A stretch of 64,000 nt of DNA from Camelimonas lactis (GCF_004342915.1 NZ_SLWL01000010.1:111777-175776), one strand, 5' to 3'. Positions 1 through 9,487 are shown, numbered from the stretch's first letter. Program-made: numbers and translations. Notes: a model not told the origin generated them from the sequence alone.

Positions 1-448
1 GTCCTCACCACCTGCGCCAGGGCGTACCCGATGGTTCCTGCCTGCGCCTATCACGCTTTTTGTCGGAATCCTCAATGGCCCGCATTGCCATTGATGCTTT
101 TTTCGCAGGCGCCGTCGACGGAAATCATCCGCCGGCCGTCGCCGGCCGTTTCGCCCGCCGCCGCCTCATTGGGCGCCGGCGACCGCCGGTCGTTGTTGCG
201 GGCGGTTTTTGCCCGAAGGCTCTTGACCGCTCTTTGTACTGAGTAGTACCACTAACGGAACGATCCGTCCCGCATTTTGTTCGCCTGAACGAAAATAGCG
301 GAAGCGGCCCGCCGGTGGGGCGTGTGCTGGCGGAAGAATTTTCGAAAACAGCAGGCGGGGTGGATTCTGGCTGGTCTTGCCGGGCGTCCGTCTGGCTGGC
401 GACGCCCGGGATCAACCTGTGGCGGCGATTGAACGGGGAGGACGGCGT
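1..448. other. Left-edge non-coding lead-in
   Basis: No convincing gene is seen here. Short open frames exist on both strands but lack ribosome-binding sites and recognisable protein character. The stretch probably holds the promoter and 5' leader of the Atu-like operon, and possibly the end of a gene lying outside the window. Confidence 0.5.
223..268 (+). promoter_or_regulatory. Candidate promoter/operator of Atu-like operon
   Basis: TTGACC at 223-228 resembles a -35 box, although no good -10 box follows at standard spacing. Two small palindromes follow: GTACT/AGTAC around GAGT (236-249) and ACGGA/TCCGT around ACGA (255-268). The second has the size and symmetry of a TetR-type half-site pair. 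They lie about 180 bases before the first operon gene, so a long leader would follow. The function is inferred from position and symmetry only. Confidence 0.3.
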
Positions 449-2062
449 ATGCCGGCATTCGAGTCGCGTGTGGTGGCGGCAGGGCCTGCCTATGAAGAAA
501 ACCGGGCGTTCATGCTCGACGCCATCGCGGAGATGCACGGGCTGCAAAAGCGCGCCCGCGACGCCTCTGCCGCCTCCGGCCCGCGCTTCGTCAAACGCGG
601 CCAGTTGCTGCCGCGCGAGCGCCTGACCCTGGCGCTGGATGAGGGCGCGCCCTGGCTGGAGCTGTGCTCGCTGGCCGGCTATCTGCGCGATGTCAGCAAC
701 CCGGCCAAAACCGTGCCAGGCTGCTCCAGCATCGCCGGCATCGGCTACGTCTCCGGCGTGCGCTGCATGGTGGTGGTGGATGACGCCGGCATCGCCGCCG
801 GCTCCGCCCAGCCCATGGGCGGCGACAAGATGCTGCGGCTTGAGGCCATCGCCATCAAGAACCGGCTGCCGTTCATCCATCTGGTCGAATCCGCCGGCGC
901 CAACCTGCTTGGCTACAAGGTCGAGGACTTCGTCATCGGCGGCGGCCTGTTCGCCAACCTGGCCCGCCTGTCCGCCGCCGGCATCCCGGTCATCGCCTTG
1001 ACCCATGGCTCATCCACCGCCGGCGGCGCCTACATGACCGGCCTTGCCGATTACGTCATCATGGTGCGCGATCGCGCCAAGGCGTTCCTGGCCGGCCCGC
1101 CGTTGCTCAAGGCGGCCACGGGCGAGGTTGCCACCGACGAGGAGCTGGGCGGCGCGGTGATGCACGCCACCGTCTCTGGCCTCGCCGAATATCTGGCCGA
1201 GGACGACGTCGACGGCGTGCGCATCCTGCGCGAACTGGTCGGCAATCTGGGCTGGACCCAGGGCAACGAACTGCCGGAAGGGCCGGCCCCCGCGCTCGAT
1301 CCCGAGGAATTGCTCGGCCTGTTCCCAAGGGATCACAAGAAGCCGGTCGACATGCGCGAGGTGATCGCCCGCCTCGTCGATGGCTCGGAGATGATGGAGT
1401 ACAAGCCGCTCTACGGCCCACAGACCGTCTGTGTCCAGGCGAAGCTGTTCGGCATGCAGATCGGGATCATCACCAACAACGGCCCGCTTGATCCCGCCGG
1501 CGCCAACAAGGCCACCCAGTTCATCCACGCCTGCTGCCAGAACGGCTCGCCGCTGATCTACCTGCACAACACCACCGGCTACATCGTCGGCACGGAGTCG
1601 GAGCGGGCCGGCATGATCAAGATCGGCGCCAAGATGATCCAGGCCGTGGCCAACGCCACCGTGCCGCAACTCACCGTGATGTGCGGCGCCTCCTACGGCG
1701 CCGGCAATTACGGCATGTGCGGCCGCGGCTTCACGCCGGATTTCGCCTTCTCCTGGCCGACGGCGCGCACCGCCGTCATGGGCGCGGAGCAGGCGGCGCT
1801 GACCATGGCCATCGTCATGGAGGACGGCGCGAAGGCGCGCGGCCTGCCGGTGGACGTGGAGGGCATCGAGACGATGAAGCAGAAGATCATCCAGACCTTC
1901 GAGAGCCAGATGTCGGCCTTCTACACCTCCGGCGCGGTGCTCGACGACGGTGTGATCGATCCGCGCGACACCCGCAACGTGCTGGGCATGGCGCTGTCCG
2001 TTTGCCTCTCGGGCCGTGCGCGTCAGGTGCGTCCGCTGACCTTTGGCGTGGGGCGCATGTAG
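449..2062 (+). CDS. Acyl-CoA carboxylase, carboxyltransferase (beta) subunit, AtuC/MCC-beta-like
   Basis: This is the 537-residue carboxyltransferase half of a biotin-dependent acyl-CoA carboxylase, the usual length for methylcrotonyl- or geranyl-CoA carboxylase beta subunits. It moves CO2 from carboxybiotin to an acyl-CoA in the cytoplasm. Two crotonase-like halves are visible: an N-terminal one with GSSTAGGAYMTG and a C-terminal one with GASYGAGNYGMCGRGF, both glycine-rich oxyanion regions. The ATG at 449 is chosen because GGGGAGG lies 7 bases upstream; an in-frame extension to 377 has no such site. The alpha subunit follows 148 bases downstream. The AtuA-family gene in the same operon favours a terpenoid or other branched acyl-CoA over plain leucine degradation, but substrate choice cannot be read from sequence. 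Confidence 0.9.
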   Translation: MPAFESRVVAAGPAYEENRAFMLDAIAEMHGLQKRARDASAASGPRFVKRGQLLPRERLTLALDEGAPWLELCSLAGYLRDVSNPAKTVPGCSSIAGIGYVSGVRCMVVVDDAGIAAGSAQPMGGDKMLRLEAIAIKNRLPFIHLVESAGANLLGYKVEDFVIGGGLFANLARLSAAGIPVIALTHGSSTAGGAYMTGLADYVIMVRDRAKAFLAGPPLLKAATGEVATDEELGGAVMHATVSGLAEYLAEDDVDGVRILRELVGNLGWTQGNELPEGPAPALDPEELLGLFPRDHKKPVDMREVIARLVDGSEMMEYKPLYGPQTVCVQAKLFGMQIGIITNNGPLDPAGANKATQFIHACCQNGSPLIYLHNTTGYIVGTESERAGMIKIGAKMIQAVANATVPQLTVMCGASYGAGNYGMCGRGFTPDFAFSWPTARTAVMGAEQAALTMAIVMEDGAKARGLPVDVEGIETMKQKIIQTFESQMSAFYTSGAVLDDGVIDPRDTRNVLGMALSVCLSGRARQVRPLTFGVGRM

Positions 2063-2210
2063 GCCGGGTTCCTGTAATCCGCCTGTCCGCCGCGCCCGCT
2101 CCATGCGCGGCGGCGATCACAGGGCGGGCGCCGCGCGGCCAGATGGGCCCCGGCGTCCCGCCTGACCCTGGCGCTGGCGCGCCCCGAATTCGAGCCTGCT
2201 GAGGCCTCTG

Positions 2211-4226
2211 ATGACGTCGATCACCACCCTTCTCATCGCCAACCGCGGCGAGATCGCCATCCGCGTCGCCCGCACGGCGCGCCAGATGGGCGTCGCCACG
2301 GTCGCCGTTTATTCCGACGCGGACCGCGACAGCCCGCACGTCAGGGCCTGCGACATGGCCATCGGCATCGGCGGCCTGACGCCGGCCGACAGCTACCTGG
2401 TCGCCGACAAGATCATCGAGGCCGCCCGCCGCGCCGGCGCCCAGGCGATTCATCCAGGCTACGGCTTCCTTTCCGAGAACGCCGGTTTCGCCGCCCGCGT
2501 CGCGGCCGAGGGGCTGGTGTTCGTCGGCCCGCCGGCCGCCGCCATCGAGGCCATGGGCGACAAGGCCCGCGCCCGCCGCCGCATGGCCGCCGCCGGCATT
2601 CCGGTGGTGCCCGGTTATGACGGCGAGGACCAGTCGCACGATCTGCTGCTTGGCGAGGCGGAGCGCATCGGCTTCCCGATCATGATCAAAGCGTCCGCCG
2701 GCGGTGGCGGCCGCGGCATGCGCCGCATTGACAGCGCCGCCGCCATGCCCGACGTCCTGAAGGGCGCCGCCTCGGAAGCGCAAAAGGCCTTCGGCGATGG
2801 CCGGCTGATCCTTGAGCGCGCGGTGATCGAGCCGCGCCACGTCGAAATCCAGGTCTTCGCCGATCGTCATGGCAATGTCGTCCACCTCGGCGAGCGCGAC
2901 TGCTCGGTGCAGCGCCGCCACCAGAAGGTGATCGAGGAGGCGCCGTCGCCGGCGTTGAACCCGGAGCTGCGCGCCCGCATGGGCGAGGCCGCCGCCGCCG
3001 TGGCGCGGGAGATCGGCTATGTCGGCGCGGGCACCGTTGAGTTCCTGCTCGACCGTTCCGGTGAATTCTACTTCATGGAGATGAACACCCGCCTGCAGGT
3101 GGAGCACCCTGTCACTGAACTGGTCACCGGCTTCGACCTGGTGGAGTGGCAGCTTAACGTCGCCAATGGCGAACCGCTGCCGGTGGCCCAGGACGACATC
3201 CGCCTGAAGGGCCACGCCATCGAGGTGCGCCTGTGCGCCGAGGACCCGGCCGACGACTTCCTGCCGCGCACCGGCGAGGTCGCCCTGTGGGACCCGTCCC
3301 GCACCGTGCGCGCCGACGCCGCCCTCGCCAACGGCCTGACCATCAGCCCGTATTACGACTCCATGCTCGGCAAGCTGATCGTTCACGGCGCCACGCGCGA
3401 GGAGGCGATCGAGAAGCTGGCCCATGGCCTGGAGGCGACGGCGCTGCTCGGCGTCGCCAGCAATCGCGACTTCCTGATCCGCGCCCTGCGTCATCCGGCT
3501 TTCATCGCCGGCGACAAGGTTTCCACCGGCTTCATCGCCGCGCACTTCCCCGACAACCGCTCGCGCGCCGCCATCCCCGACGCTGCCGCCTGGGCGCTCG
3601 CCGCCTGGCTGGCCACGGCCGCCACGCCGCGCGCCGCCAGCTGGAGCAGCGCGTCTGGCGATAATTCCTGGCGCGGCTGGAGCAACGTGCTGCCGCTTGA
3701 CCAGCCGTGGCGGCTGACCTGGAATGGCCCCGCCGGTCTCATTGACGACGCGACCCCGGGCGAGCGCCGCGGCCATATCGCGGCCGGTCGTGACGGCGCG
3801 ACAGTGACCCTCGACGGCGCCGCCATCGTCATCACCGCCCGCCCGCCCGCGGCAGGCGAGGAGGCGACGGTGCTGGTGGACGGCGCGCCGGTGGCGCTGC
3901 GCTTCGCCTGGGCCGGCGACGACCTCTGGCTCAAATTGGGCGGGAGCGATTTCGCCTTCACGCCGAAGAGCCGCGTCAGCGCCGCGAAGGCGGCGGCGGA
4001 GTCCGGCGCCGACGGCATGTTGCGCGCGCCGATGAACGGCCGCGTCGTCGCCATTGCGGTGGCTGAAGGCGCGAAGGTGGAGCGCGGCCAGATGCTGCTG
4101 GCGCTGGAGGCGATGAAGATGGAGCACGCCATTGTCGCGCCGCGCGACGGAGTGCTGACCTCCGTGTCGGTTGCTGTCGGCGATCAGGTCTCCCCTGGCC
4201 AGATCATGGCCGAGATCGGCGACTGA
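2211..4226 (+). CDS. Acyl-CoA carboxylase, biotin carboxylase/BCCP (alpha) subunit, AtuF/MCC-alpha-like
   Basis: This 671-residue protein carboxylates its own biotin with ATP and bicarbonate and feeds the beta subunit encoded just upstream. The N-terminus, IANRGEIAIRVARTARQ, is the classic biotin carboxylase start. A glycine-rich ATP loop, SAGGGGRGMR, and the motif EMNTRLQVEHPVTE follow in the first 450 residues. The C-terminal biotinyl domain carries EAMKMEH, with the biotinylated lysine at residue 636. The middle linker (about 450-590) is typical of the MCC/GCC alpha class. No other alpha subunit exists in the window, so the second carboxyltransferase at 52742-54253 might borrow this one. 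Confidence 0.93.
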   Translation: MTSITTLLIANRGEIAIRVARTARQMGVATVAVYSDADRDSPHVRACDMAIGIGGLTPADSYLVADKIIEAARRAGAQAIHPGYGFLSENAGFAARVAAEGLVFVGPPAAAIEAMGDKARARRRMAAAGIPVVPGYDGEDQSHDLLLGEAERIGFPIMIKASAGGGGRGMRRIDSAAAMPDVLKGAASEAQKAFGDGRLILERAVIEPRHVEIQVFADRHGNVVHLGERDCSVQRRHQKVIEEAPSPALNPELRARMGEAAAAVAREIGYVGAGTVEFLLDRSGEFYFMEMNTRLQVEHPVTELVTGFDLVEWQLNVANGEPLPVAQDDIRLKGHAIEVRLCAEDPADDFLPRTGEVALWDPSRTVRADAALANGLTISPYYDSMLGKLIVHGATREEAIEKLAHGLEATALLGVASNRDFLIRALRHPAFIAGDKVSTGFIAAHFPDNRSRAAIPDAAAWALAAWLATAATPRAASWSSASGDNSWRGWSNVLPLDQPWRLTWNGPAGLIDDATPGERRGHIAAGRDGATVTLDGAAIVITARPPAAGEEATVLVDGAPVALRFAWAGDDLWLKLGGSDFAFTPKSRVSAAKAAAESGADGMLRAPMNGRVVAIAVAEGAKVERGQMLLALEAMKMEHAIVAPRDGVLTSVSVAVGDQVSPGQIMAEIGD

Positions 4227-4304
4227 TCCGGCGCCTGAATACCCCTGGGGCCGATGGCCCGGGAACCAGAAGCACATGCCGGGCGACCCGGCGGGAGAGG
4301 GACC

Positions 4305-5486
4305 ATGGCGGACAGTTTGCAGGCCGGGGAGCGGATGATTATCGAGCCAATCCCCAATCCCCATCTGACGCCGGAGCATCTCGCCTTTCGCGACGTGATG
4401 CGCCGTTTCGTCCAGACGGAGATCGAGCCCTACGCCAATGAATGGGACGAGGCTGGCGAATTCCCGCGCGAGCTGTACAAAAAGGCGTCAGCTGTCGGCC
4501 TGCTGCAGCTGGGCTTCCCCGAGGAATACGGCGGCGTCGAACTCGACCAGTTCTACGGCAATATCGCCAGCGCCGAGATGGCGCGGGCCGGGGTGGGCGG
4601 CGTCGGCGCCTCGCTGATGAGCCATACCATCGGCCTGCCGCCGGTGGCGATCGCCGGCTCTCCCGAACTGAAGGCGAAGCTGATCCCGCCGACCCTGGCT
4701 GGCGAGAAGATTTTCGCCCTCGCCATCACCGAGCCCTCCGGCGGTTCCGATGTCGCCAACCTGCGCACCACGGCGCGCCGTGACGGCGACCATTACGTGC
4801 TGAACGGCGAGAAAACCTTCATTACCTCCGGCATGCGCGCCGATTACATCACCGTGGCGGTGCGCACCGGCGAGGGCGGGCGCGGCGGCGTCTCGCTGAT
4901 CGTCGTCGACACGGCGACGCCCGGCTTCTCGCGCACGCCCCTGCGCAAGATGGGCTGGTGGGCCTCCGACACCGCGACCCTGTATTTCGATAATTGCCGC
5001 GTGCCGGCCGAAAACCTGCTCGGCGAGGAGCACCACGGCTTCCGCATCATCATGCGCAATTTCAACAGTGAGCGCCTGTTCATGGCGGCCGGCTGCATCG
5101 GCCAGGCCCGCACCTGTCTTGAGGAGACGGTGAATTACGCCCGCGAGCGTCACACCTTCGGCAAGCCGCTGATCCAGCATCAGGTGATCCGTCACAAGCT
5201 GGCGGACATGACCATGCGCATCAACGCCTCGCAGGCTTATCTGGACCATTTGAGCTGGCGGGTGATGAACGGCGAGAGCCCGGTGGCGGATATCTGCCTG
5301 CTGAAGAACCAGGCCACCCAGACCATGGAGTTCTGCGCCCGTGAGGCGGTGCAGACCTTCGGCGGCGCCGGCTTCATGCGCGGTTGCAAGGTCGAGCGCA
5401 TCTACCGTGAGGTCCGCGTCAACGCCATCGGCGGCGGCGCCGAGGAAATCATGCGCGATCTCGCCGCCCGCCAGCTTGGTTACTGA
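4305..5486 (+). CDS. Acyl-CoA dehydrogenase, AtuD/isovaleryl-CoA-dehydrogenase-like
   Basis: This 393-residue FAD-dependent dehydrogenase would introduce the alpha-beta double bond into the acyl-CoA before carboxylation. Family signatures are AITEPSGGSDVANL, NGEKTFITSG and the C-terminal RIYREVRVNAIGGGAEEIM. The usual catalytic glutamate in the C-terminal EGT region is missing (the segment reads IGGGAEE). A glutamate in SERLFMAAG occupies the helix position used by isovaleryl-type enzymes. The start at 4305 is preferred over an in-frame start at 4254 because GGGAGAGG sits just upstream. It lies between the carboxylase alpha subunit and the hydratase, as expected for a citronellyl-CoA-type oxidation step. 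Confidence 0.88.
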   Translation: MADSLQAGERMIIEPIPNPHLTPEHLAFRDVMRRFVQTEIEPYANEWDEAGEFPRELYKKASAVGLLQLGFPEEYGGVELDQFYGNIASAEMARAGVGGVGASLMSHTIGLPPVAIAGSPELKAKLIPPTLAGEKIFALAITEPSGGSDVANLRTTARRDGDHYVLNGEKTFITSGMRADYITVAVRTGEGGRGGVSLIVVDTATPGFSRTPLRKMGWWASDTATLYFDNCRVPAENLLGEEHHGFRIIMRNFNSERLFMAAGCIGQARTCLEETVNYARERHTFGKPLIQHQVIRHKLADMTMRINASQAYLDHLSWRVMNGESPVADICLLKNQATQTMEFCAREAVQTFGGAGFMRGCKVERIYREVRVNAIGGGAEEIMRDLAARQLGY

Positions 5487-5546
5487 ACTGGAGGCGGGCG
5501 CTGCGCTGCGCCCGCGACTGCGCCCGCGAACGATTGAGGAAACGGC

Positions 5547-6368
5547 ATGACGGCAACCCTTCCCGCCACGACAGTCATCCAGGTCGAACGCAAGGGCTCG
5601 CGCCTCTATGCGACGATCAACGACCCGTCGACCCGCAACGCCATGACCCAGGGGTTGACCAATGACCTCAACGCCATTCTGGCCCTGGCGGAGCAGGACC
5701 GCAGCCTGCGCACGCTGATCCTGCAGGGGGCCAACGGCGCTTTCTGCGCCGGCGCTGATCTCAAGGGAACCAACAAGCAGCAGGGCGCGGCGGTGGGCGC
5801 TGGCGACGAGGACCCGCTTGAGGCCTCGAACCGGGCCGGCGGCGAGCTGTTCGCCCGCCTCAACGAATGCCCGCTCACGGTGATCGCCGTGGTTGATGGC
5901 CCGGCGTTTGGCGGCGGCTTCGGCATGGCTTGCTGCGCTGATATCGTCATCACCACGCCGCGCGCCCGCTTCGCCCTGTCGGAGACTGGCCTTGGCATCG
6001 CGCCGGCGCAGATCGCCCCGTTCGTGGTCAACCGCATTGGCCCGCGCCATGCCCGCCGGCTCGGCCTGGCGGGCACGCGGCTGAACGGCGCGCAGGCGGC
6101 GGAAATCGGCCTGGCTGATTTTTACTGCCCGGACGAGGCGTCGCTGAACGAAACGCTGACGTCGCTGCTCAATGATATCGGCCGCTGCGCCCCAGGGGCG
6201 AACGCCGAAACCAAGCGGCTGTTCCGCATCTGCCACGCCATGCCGCTGGAGGAATACCGCAAGGTGGCGGCGAAATCCTTCGCGACCTGCGCCCGTGGCG
6301 CCGAAGGTCAGGAGGGCGTGCGCGCCTTCGCCGAGAAGCGCCCGGCCGCCTGGGTGGAAAAAGTTTGA
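5547..6368 (+). CDS. Enoyl-CoA hydratase/isomerase family protein, AtuE-like
   Basis: This 273-residue crotonase-fold protein is likely to hydrate the glutaconyl-type CoA made by the carboxylase. The substrate-binding motifs are GANGAFCAGADLKG (oxyanion hole, about residues 65-80) and VDGPAFGGGFGMACCADI (about 115-135), and the catalytic-region pattern ALSETGLGIAPAQIAPFV follows. TGAGGAAA provides a clear ribosome-binding site before the ATG. The gene follows the dehydrogenase by 60 bases and probably shares its transcript. An isohexenylglutaconyl-CoA or methylglutaconyl-CoA hydratase role is inferred from neighbours. The family also contains isomerases and hydrolases. Confidence 0.85.
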   Translation: MTATLPATTVIQVERKGSRLYATINDPSTRNAMTQGLTNDLNAILALAEQDRSLRTLILQGANGAFCAGADLKGTNKQQGAAVGAGDEDPLEASNRAGGELFARLNECPLTVIAVVDGPAFGGGFGMACCADIVITTPRARFALSETGLGIAPAQIAPFVVNRIGPRHARRLGLAGTRLNGAQAAEIGLADFYCPDEASLNETLTSLLNDIGRCAPGANAETKRLFRICHAMPLEEYRKVAAKSFATCARGAEGQEGVRAFAEKRPAAWVEKV

Positions 6369-6577
6369 GATCCGCCGCCCGCGCCCCCTGAGGGCGCCGG
6401 CGGATCATGTGGATGGCCAGGCGATCGATCGGCCGTGGCGCGTGCGCACGGCGGCGTCCGCGGCTCGCATGGGTCGCCAGGGCGCATTCATTCTGGACAA
6501 GGGGCGTGATCCGCCTGAGCTTCAGGGAAAGCCAGGCCGGGTGAGCAGCCTGATGCAAGGTCAAGGGAGCAGGGACG

Positions 6578-8398
6578 ATGTCCGGTAAAACGATCAGGAT
6601 TGGCGGCGCCTCCGGGTTCTGGGGCGACACCAGCATCTCCACGCCGCAACTGCTGCGCGGCGGCGACCTCGACTATCTGGTGTTCGACTATCTGGCCGAG
6701 ATCACCATGTCGATCATGGCCAGAGCCCGGGCCAAGGACCCAAACATGGGCTACGCCCACGACTTTGTCGGCGCCATCGCCCGCGAACTGCCGACCCTGT
6801 CCCAGAAAAAGATCAGGGTGATCGCCAACGCTGGCGGCGTGAATCCGGTGGCCTGCGCCCGGGCGCTCGAGGCGAAGATCGCCGAAGCCGGCTACGACCT
6901 GAAGGTCGGCGTCGTCACCGGCGACGACCTGCTTGAGCGCGCCAGCGAATTTTCAGACACCCGCGAGATGTTCTCCGGCGAGCCGATGCCGCCGAAGCTG
7001 TGGAGCATGAACGCCTATCTCGGCGCCTTCCCGGTGGCCGCCGCCCTGGCCGCTGGCGCCGACATCGTCGTCACCGGGCGCGGCGTTGACAGCGCGGTGA
7101 CGCTCGGCGCCTGCATCCATGCCTTCGGCTGGACCCAGCAGGATCTCGACAAACTCTCCGGCGGCTCGCTGGCCGGCCATATCGTCGAATGCGGCGCCCA
7201 GGCCACTGGCGGCCTGCACACCGATTGGGAAGAGACGGGCGACTGGTCCAATATCGGCTATCCCATCGTTGAGGTGGCGGAAGACGGCTCCTTTGTCGTC
7301 TCCAAGCCGGAAGGCACCGGCGGCCTGGTGTCGGAAGCCACCGTCACCGAGCAGATGCTGTACGAGATTGGCGATCCGCGCGCCTATCTGCTGCCCGACG
7401 TCACCTGCGACTTCACCCAGGTGAAGATCGAACAGGCGGGCAGGGACCAGGTGCGCGTCTCCAACGCCAAAGGGCTGCCGCCGACCAATTATTACAAGGT
7501 GTCGGCCACCTGGCAGGACGGTTTCCGCGTCGGCATGTACCTGACCATCGGCGGCCTCGACGCCGCCCGCAAGGCCGAGAAGGTGGCCGACTCCGTGCTG
7601 CGGCGCGCTGAATCCATGTTCCGGGCGATGAACCTGCCGCCATTCACGGAAACCAGCGTCGAGGTGATCGGCGCAGAAGCGGCCTATGGCCCGCACTCGC
7701 GCGCCCGCGCCGCCCGTGAGGTGGTGCTCAAGCTCGCCGCCAAACACGAAAGCCCGAAGGCGCTGGAGATCATGGTGCGCGAGCTGACCTCATCCGGCAC
7801 CTCGATGTCGCCGGGCATTACCGGCATGGGCGGCAACCGGCCCAAGGTGATGCCGGTGGTGCGCCTGTTCTCCTGCCTGGTCGACAAGGCGTCGGTGACC
7901 ACCCGCGTCGAGGTGGCCGGGCAGGTGGTTCCGGCGCCGGAGGCGCTGCGCGGCGGCTTCGATCCGACGTCCCTGGGGCTCGACCCGTCGGGCCCGGAGA
8001 GCGCGCCAGGCCCTGACGCGCCGGTTGTGCCGCTGATCGCCCTGGCGTGGGGCCGCAGCGGCGACAAGGGCAACAAGGCCAATATCGGCGTCATCGCCCG
8101 CAAGCCTGAATATCTGCCCTATATCCGCGCCGCGCTGACGGCCGGGGCGGTCGGCGCCTTCTTCGGCCACTTTCTGAAGGGCTCAGTGGAGCGCTTCGAG
8201 CTGCCGGGAGCCCATTCCCTGAACTTCCTGCTGCACGACGTGCTGGGCGGCGGCGGCGTCGCCTCGTTGCGCAATGATCCGCAGGCCAAGGCCTACGCCC
8301 AGATGATTCTTGACTATCCGGTGCCGGTGACGCCGGAGATCGCCGCCAGCGTGCGGGCGGTGACGGAAAAGTTCCCGCCGGCGGTCATTGCCGCCTGA
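6578..8398 (+). CDS. AtuA family protein (DUF1446, acyclic terpene utilisation)
   Basis: This 606-residue protein of the AtuA/DUF1446 family is required in pseudomonads for acyclic terpene (citronellol, geraniol) use, but its biochemical activity is not established. The N-terminal domain opens with IRIGGASGFWGDT and contains GAGADIVVTGRGVDSAVTLG-like sequence around residues 145-170. A smaller C-terminal domain (about 485-600) starts near LAWGRSGDKGNKANIG. There is no signal peptide or membrane segment. The ATG is preceded by GGGAGCAGGG. It closes the five-gene carboxylase operon and is the strongest clue that the pathway is Atu-like. DUF1446 proteins also occur beside other acyl-CoA carboxylases, so the terpene assignment is an inference. 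Confidence 0.85.
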   Translation: MSGKTIRIGGASGFWGDTSISTPQLLRGGDLDYLVFDYLAEITMSIMARARAKDPNMGYAHDFVGAIARELPTLSQKKIRVIANAGGVNPVACARALEAKIAEAGYDLKVGVVTGDDLLERASEFSDTREMFSGEPMPPKLWSMNAYLGAFPVAAALAAGADIVVTGRGVDSAVTLGACIHAFGWTQQDLDKLSGGSLAGHIVECGAQATGGLHTDWEETGDWSNIGYPIVEVAEDGSFVVSKPEGTGGLVSEATVTEQMLYEIGDPRAYLLPDVTCDFTQVKIEQAGRDQVRVSNAKGLPPTNYYKVSATWQDGFRVGMYLTIGGLDAARKAEKVADSVLRRAESMFRAMNLPPFTETSVEVIGAEAAYGPHSRARAAREVVLKLAAKHESPKALEIMVRELTSSGTSMSPGITGMGGNRPKVMPVVRLFSCLVDKASVTTRVEVAGQVVPAPEALRGGFDPTSLGLDPSGPESAPGPDAPVVPLIALAWGRSGDKGNKANIGVIARKPEYLPYIRAALTAGAVGAFFGHFLKGSVERFELPGAHSLNFLLHDVLGGGGVASLRNDPQAKAYAQMILDYPVPVTPEIAASVRAVTEKFPPAVIAA

Positions 8399-8471
8399 GG
8401 CGGCGCAAACAGGCCTGGCAAACACGCTTGCAGGAATGGATCGCGCCGGCACAATGGCTGGCGAAAACAGG

Positions 8472-8496
8472 CGCCCCGGGCTTCCGGGGCGTTCTC
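8472..8496 (+). terminator. Probable rho-independent terminator after AtuA-family gene
   Basis: CGCCCCGG and CCGGGGCG form an 8-bp perfect stem around the loop GCTT, followed by the weak pyrimidine tail TTCTC. It lies between the AtuA-family gene and the GST and could end or attenuate the operon transcript. Confidence 0.55.
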
Positions 8497-8524
8497 ACAA
8501 ATGACAATGACCGGGAGAACGCCC

Positions 8525-9223
8525 ATGGCGACGCCACAGAACACCCTGACGCTCTGGCACTGCATGAGCGCGCGCTCGTTCAGGCCCCTGTGGACCCTTG
8601 AGGAAATGGGGCTGCCTTACGAGCTGAAGATGCTGCCGTTCCCGCCGCGCGTCTTCCAGAAGGACTACCTGGGGATCAACCCGCTCGGCACCATTCCGTT
8701 TTTCCATGACGGCGAGACGAAGATGACCGAATCCTCGGCCATCTCCCAGTATCTGGTGACGAAGTATGGCCCGACGCCGCTCAACGTCGGCATTGACGAG
8801 CCGGCTTACGGCGCCTTCCTCAACGCGCTGCATTTTTCCGAGGCGACCTTGACGTTCCCGCAGACCATCTTCCTGCGCTACACCCTGCAGGAGCCGAACG
8901 CCGGCCTCGGCAAGGCGGCGGAAGATTACGCCAAATGGTTCGGCGGCCGTCTGCGCGGCGTCACCGCCGTTGTGTCGGAAAATGAATTCTGGTGCGCCGG
9001 CCGCTTCACCGCCGCTGACATCTGCGTGGGTTATGCGCTGATGCTGGCCGAACGGTTGCAGCTCGACCATTTGTTCACCGATCCGGTGCGCGACTACTGG
9101 AAGCGTTTGCAGGACCGCGACGGCTTCCGCCGCGCCCTGGCGTCGCAGGAGAAGGCGGCCCAGGAGCAGAACGTCTTCAATCCGCCCAGCATGGAGGCGC
9201 CGGCGAAACAGGCGCAGGCCTGA
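8525..9223 (+). CDS. Glutathione S-transferase family protein
   Basis: This 232-residue cytoplasmic GST-fold protein has a thioredoxin-like N-terminal domain of about 80 residues ending in the glutathione-contact motif TESSAISQYL, followed by an all-helical domain. Ser residues in MSARSFR near residue 15 could serve as the thiolate-stabilising residue. The start at 8525 follows GGGAG by 7 bases; an in-frame ATG at 8501 is less well placed. It comes about 30 bases after the terminator-like hairpin. A role in removing electrophiles or as an isomerase in the neighbouring pathway is possible but unproven. Confidence 0.85.
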   Translation: MATPQNTLTLWHCMSARSFRPLWTLEEMGLPYELKMLPFPPRVFQKDYLGINPLGTIPFFHDGETKMTESSAISQYLVTKYGPTPLNVGIDEPAYGAFLNALHFSEATLTFPQTIFLRYTLQEPNAGLGKAAEDYAKWFGGRLRGVTAVVSENEFWCAGRFTAADICVGYALMLAERLQLDHLFTDPVRDYWKRLQDRDGFRRALASQEKAAQEQNVFNPPSMEAPAKQAQA

Positions 9224-9434
9224 AAACGACGTCATGGTCGGGCGAGCGCTTCGCAGGCGCAGGGGTAAGAGAACAGGCTGCCCCAGCGTCCCGAAGGCGA
9301 ACAGGCCGGGTGAATGCACCACCGTCTGACGCCAGGCGGGTCGTGAAGATGATGACGCATCCGCGACCCGCAAGGCTCAAATCAGCATGACGCCTGTCCT
9401 GCAGGAAATGCCTTGCGCCGCCCGGGCTTCAGCA

Positions 9435-9465
9435 AAACCCCATGAGTTCAGACGTATTGGGGTTT
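9435..9465. promoter_or_regulatory. Inverted repeat, AAACCCCA/TGGGGTTT
   Basis: Perfect 8-bp arms are separated by 15 bases. The left arm is 9435-9442 and the right arm 9458-9465. It could be an operator or a weak hairpin. No T tract follows, so a terminator is unlikely. Confidence 0.35.
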
Positions 9466-9487
9466 CGTCAGCCCCCTGTCATGAAGT

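Noticed and set aside
125..1006. A minus-strand open frame at the left edge
   Set aside because: It overlaps the carboxyltransferase gene and has no recognisable protein features.
1887..4379. An 830-codon minus-strand open frame opposite the biotin carboxylase subunit
   Set aside because: The plus-strand protein has every expected motif, and the antisense product is low-complexity His/Arg/Ala-rich sequence.
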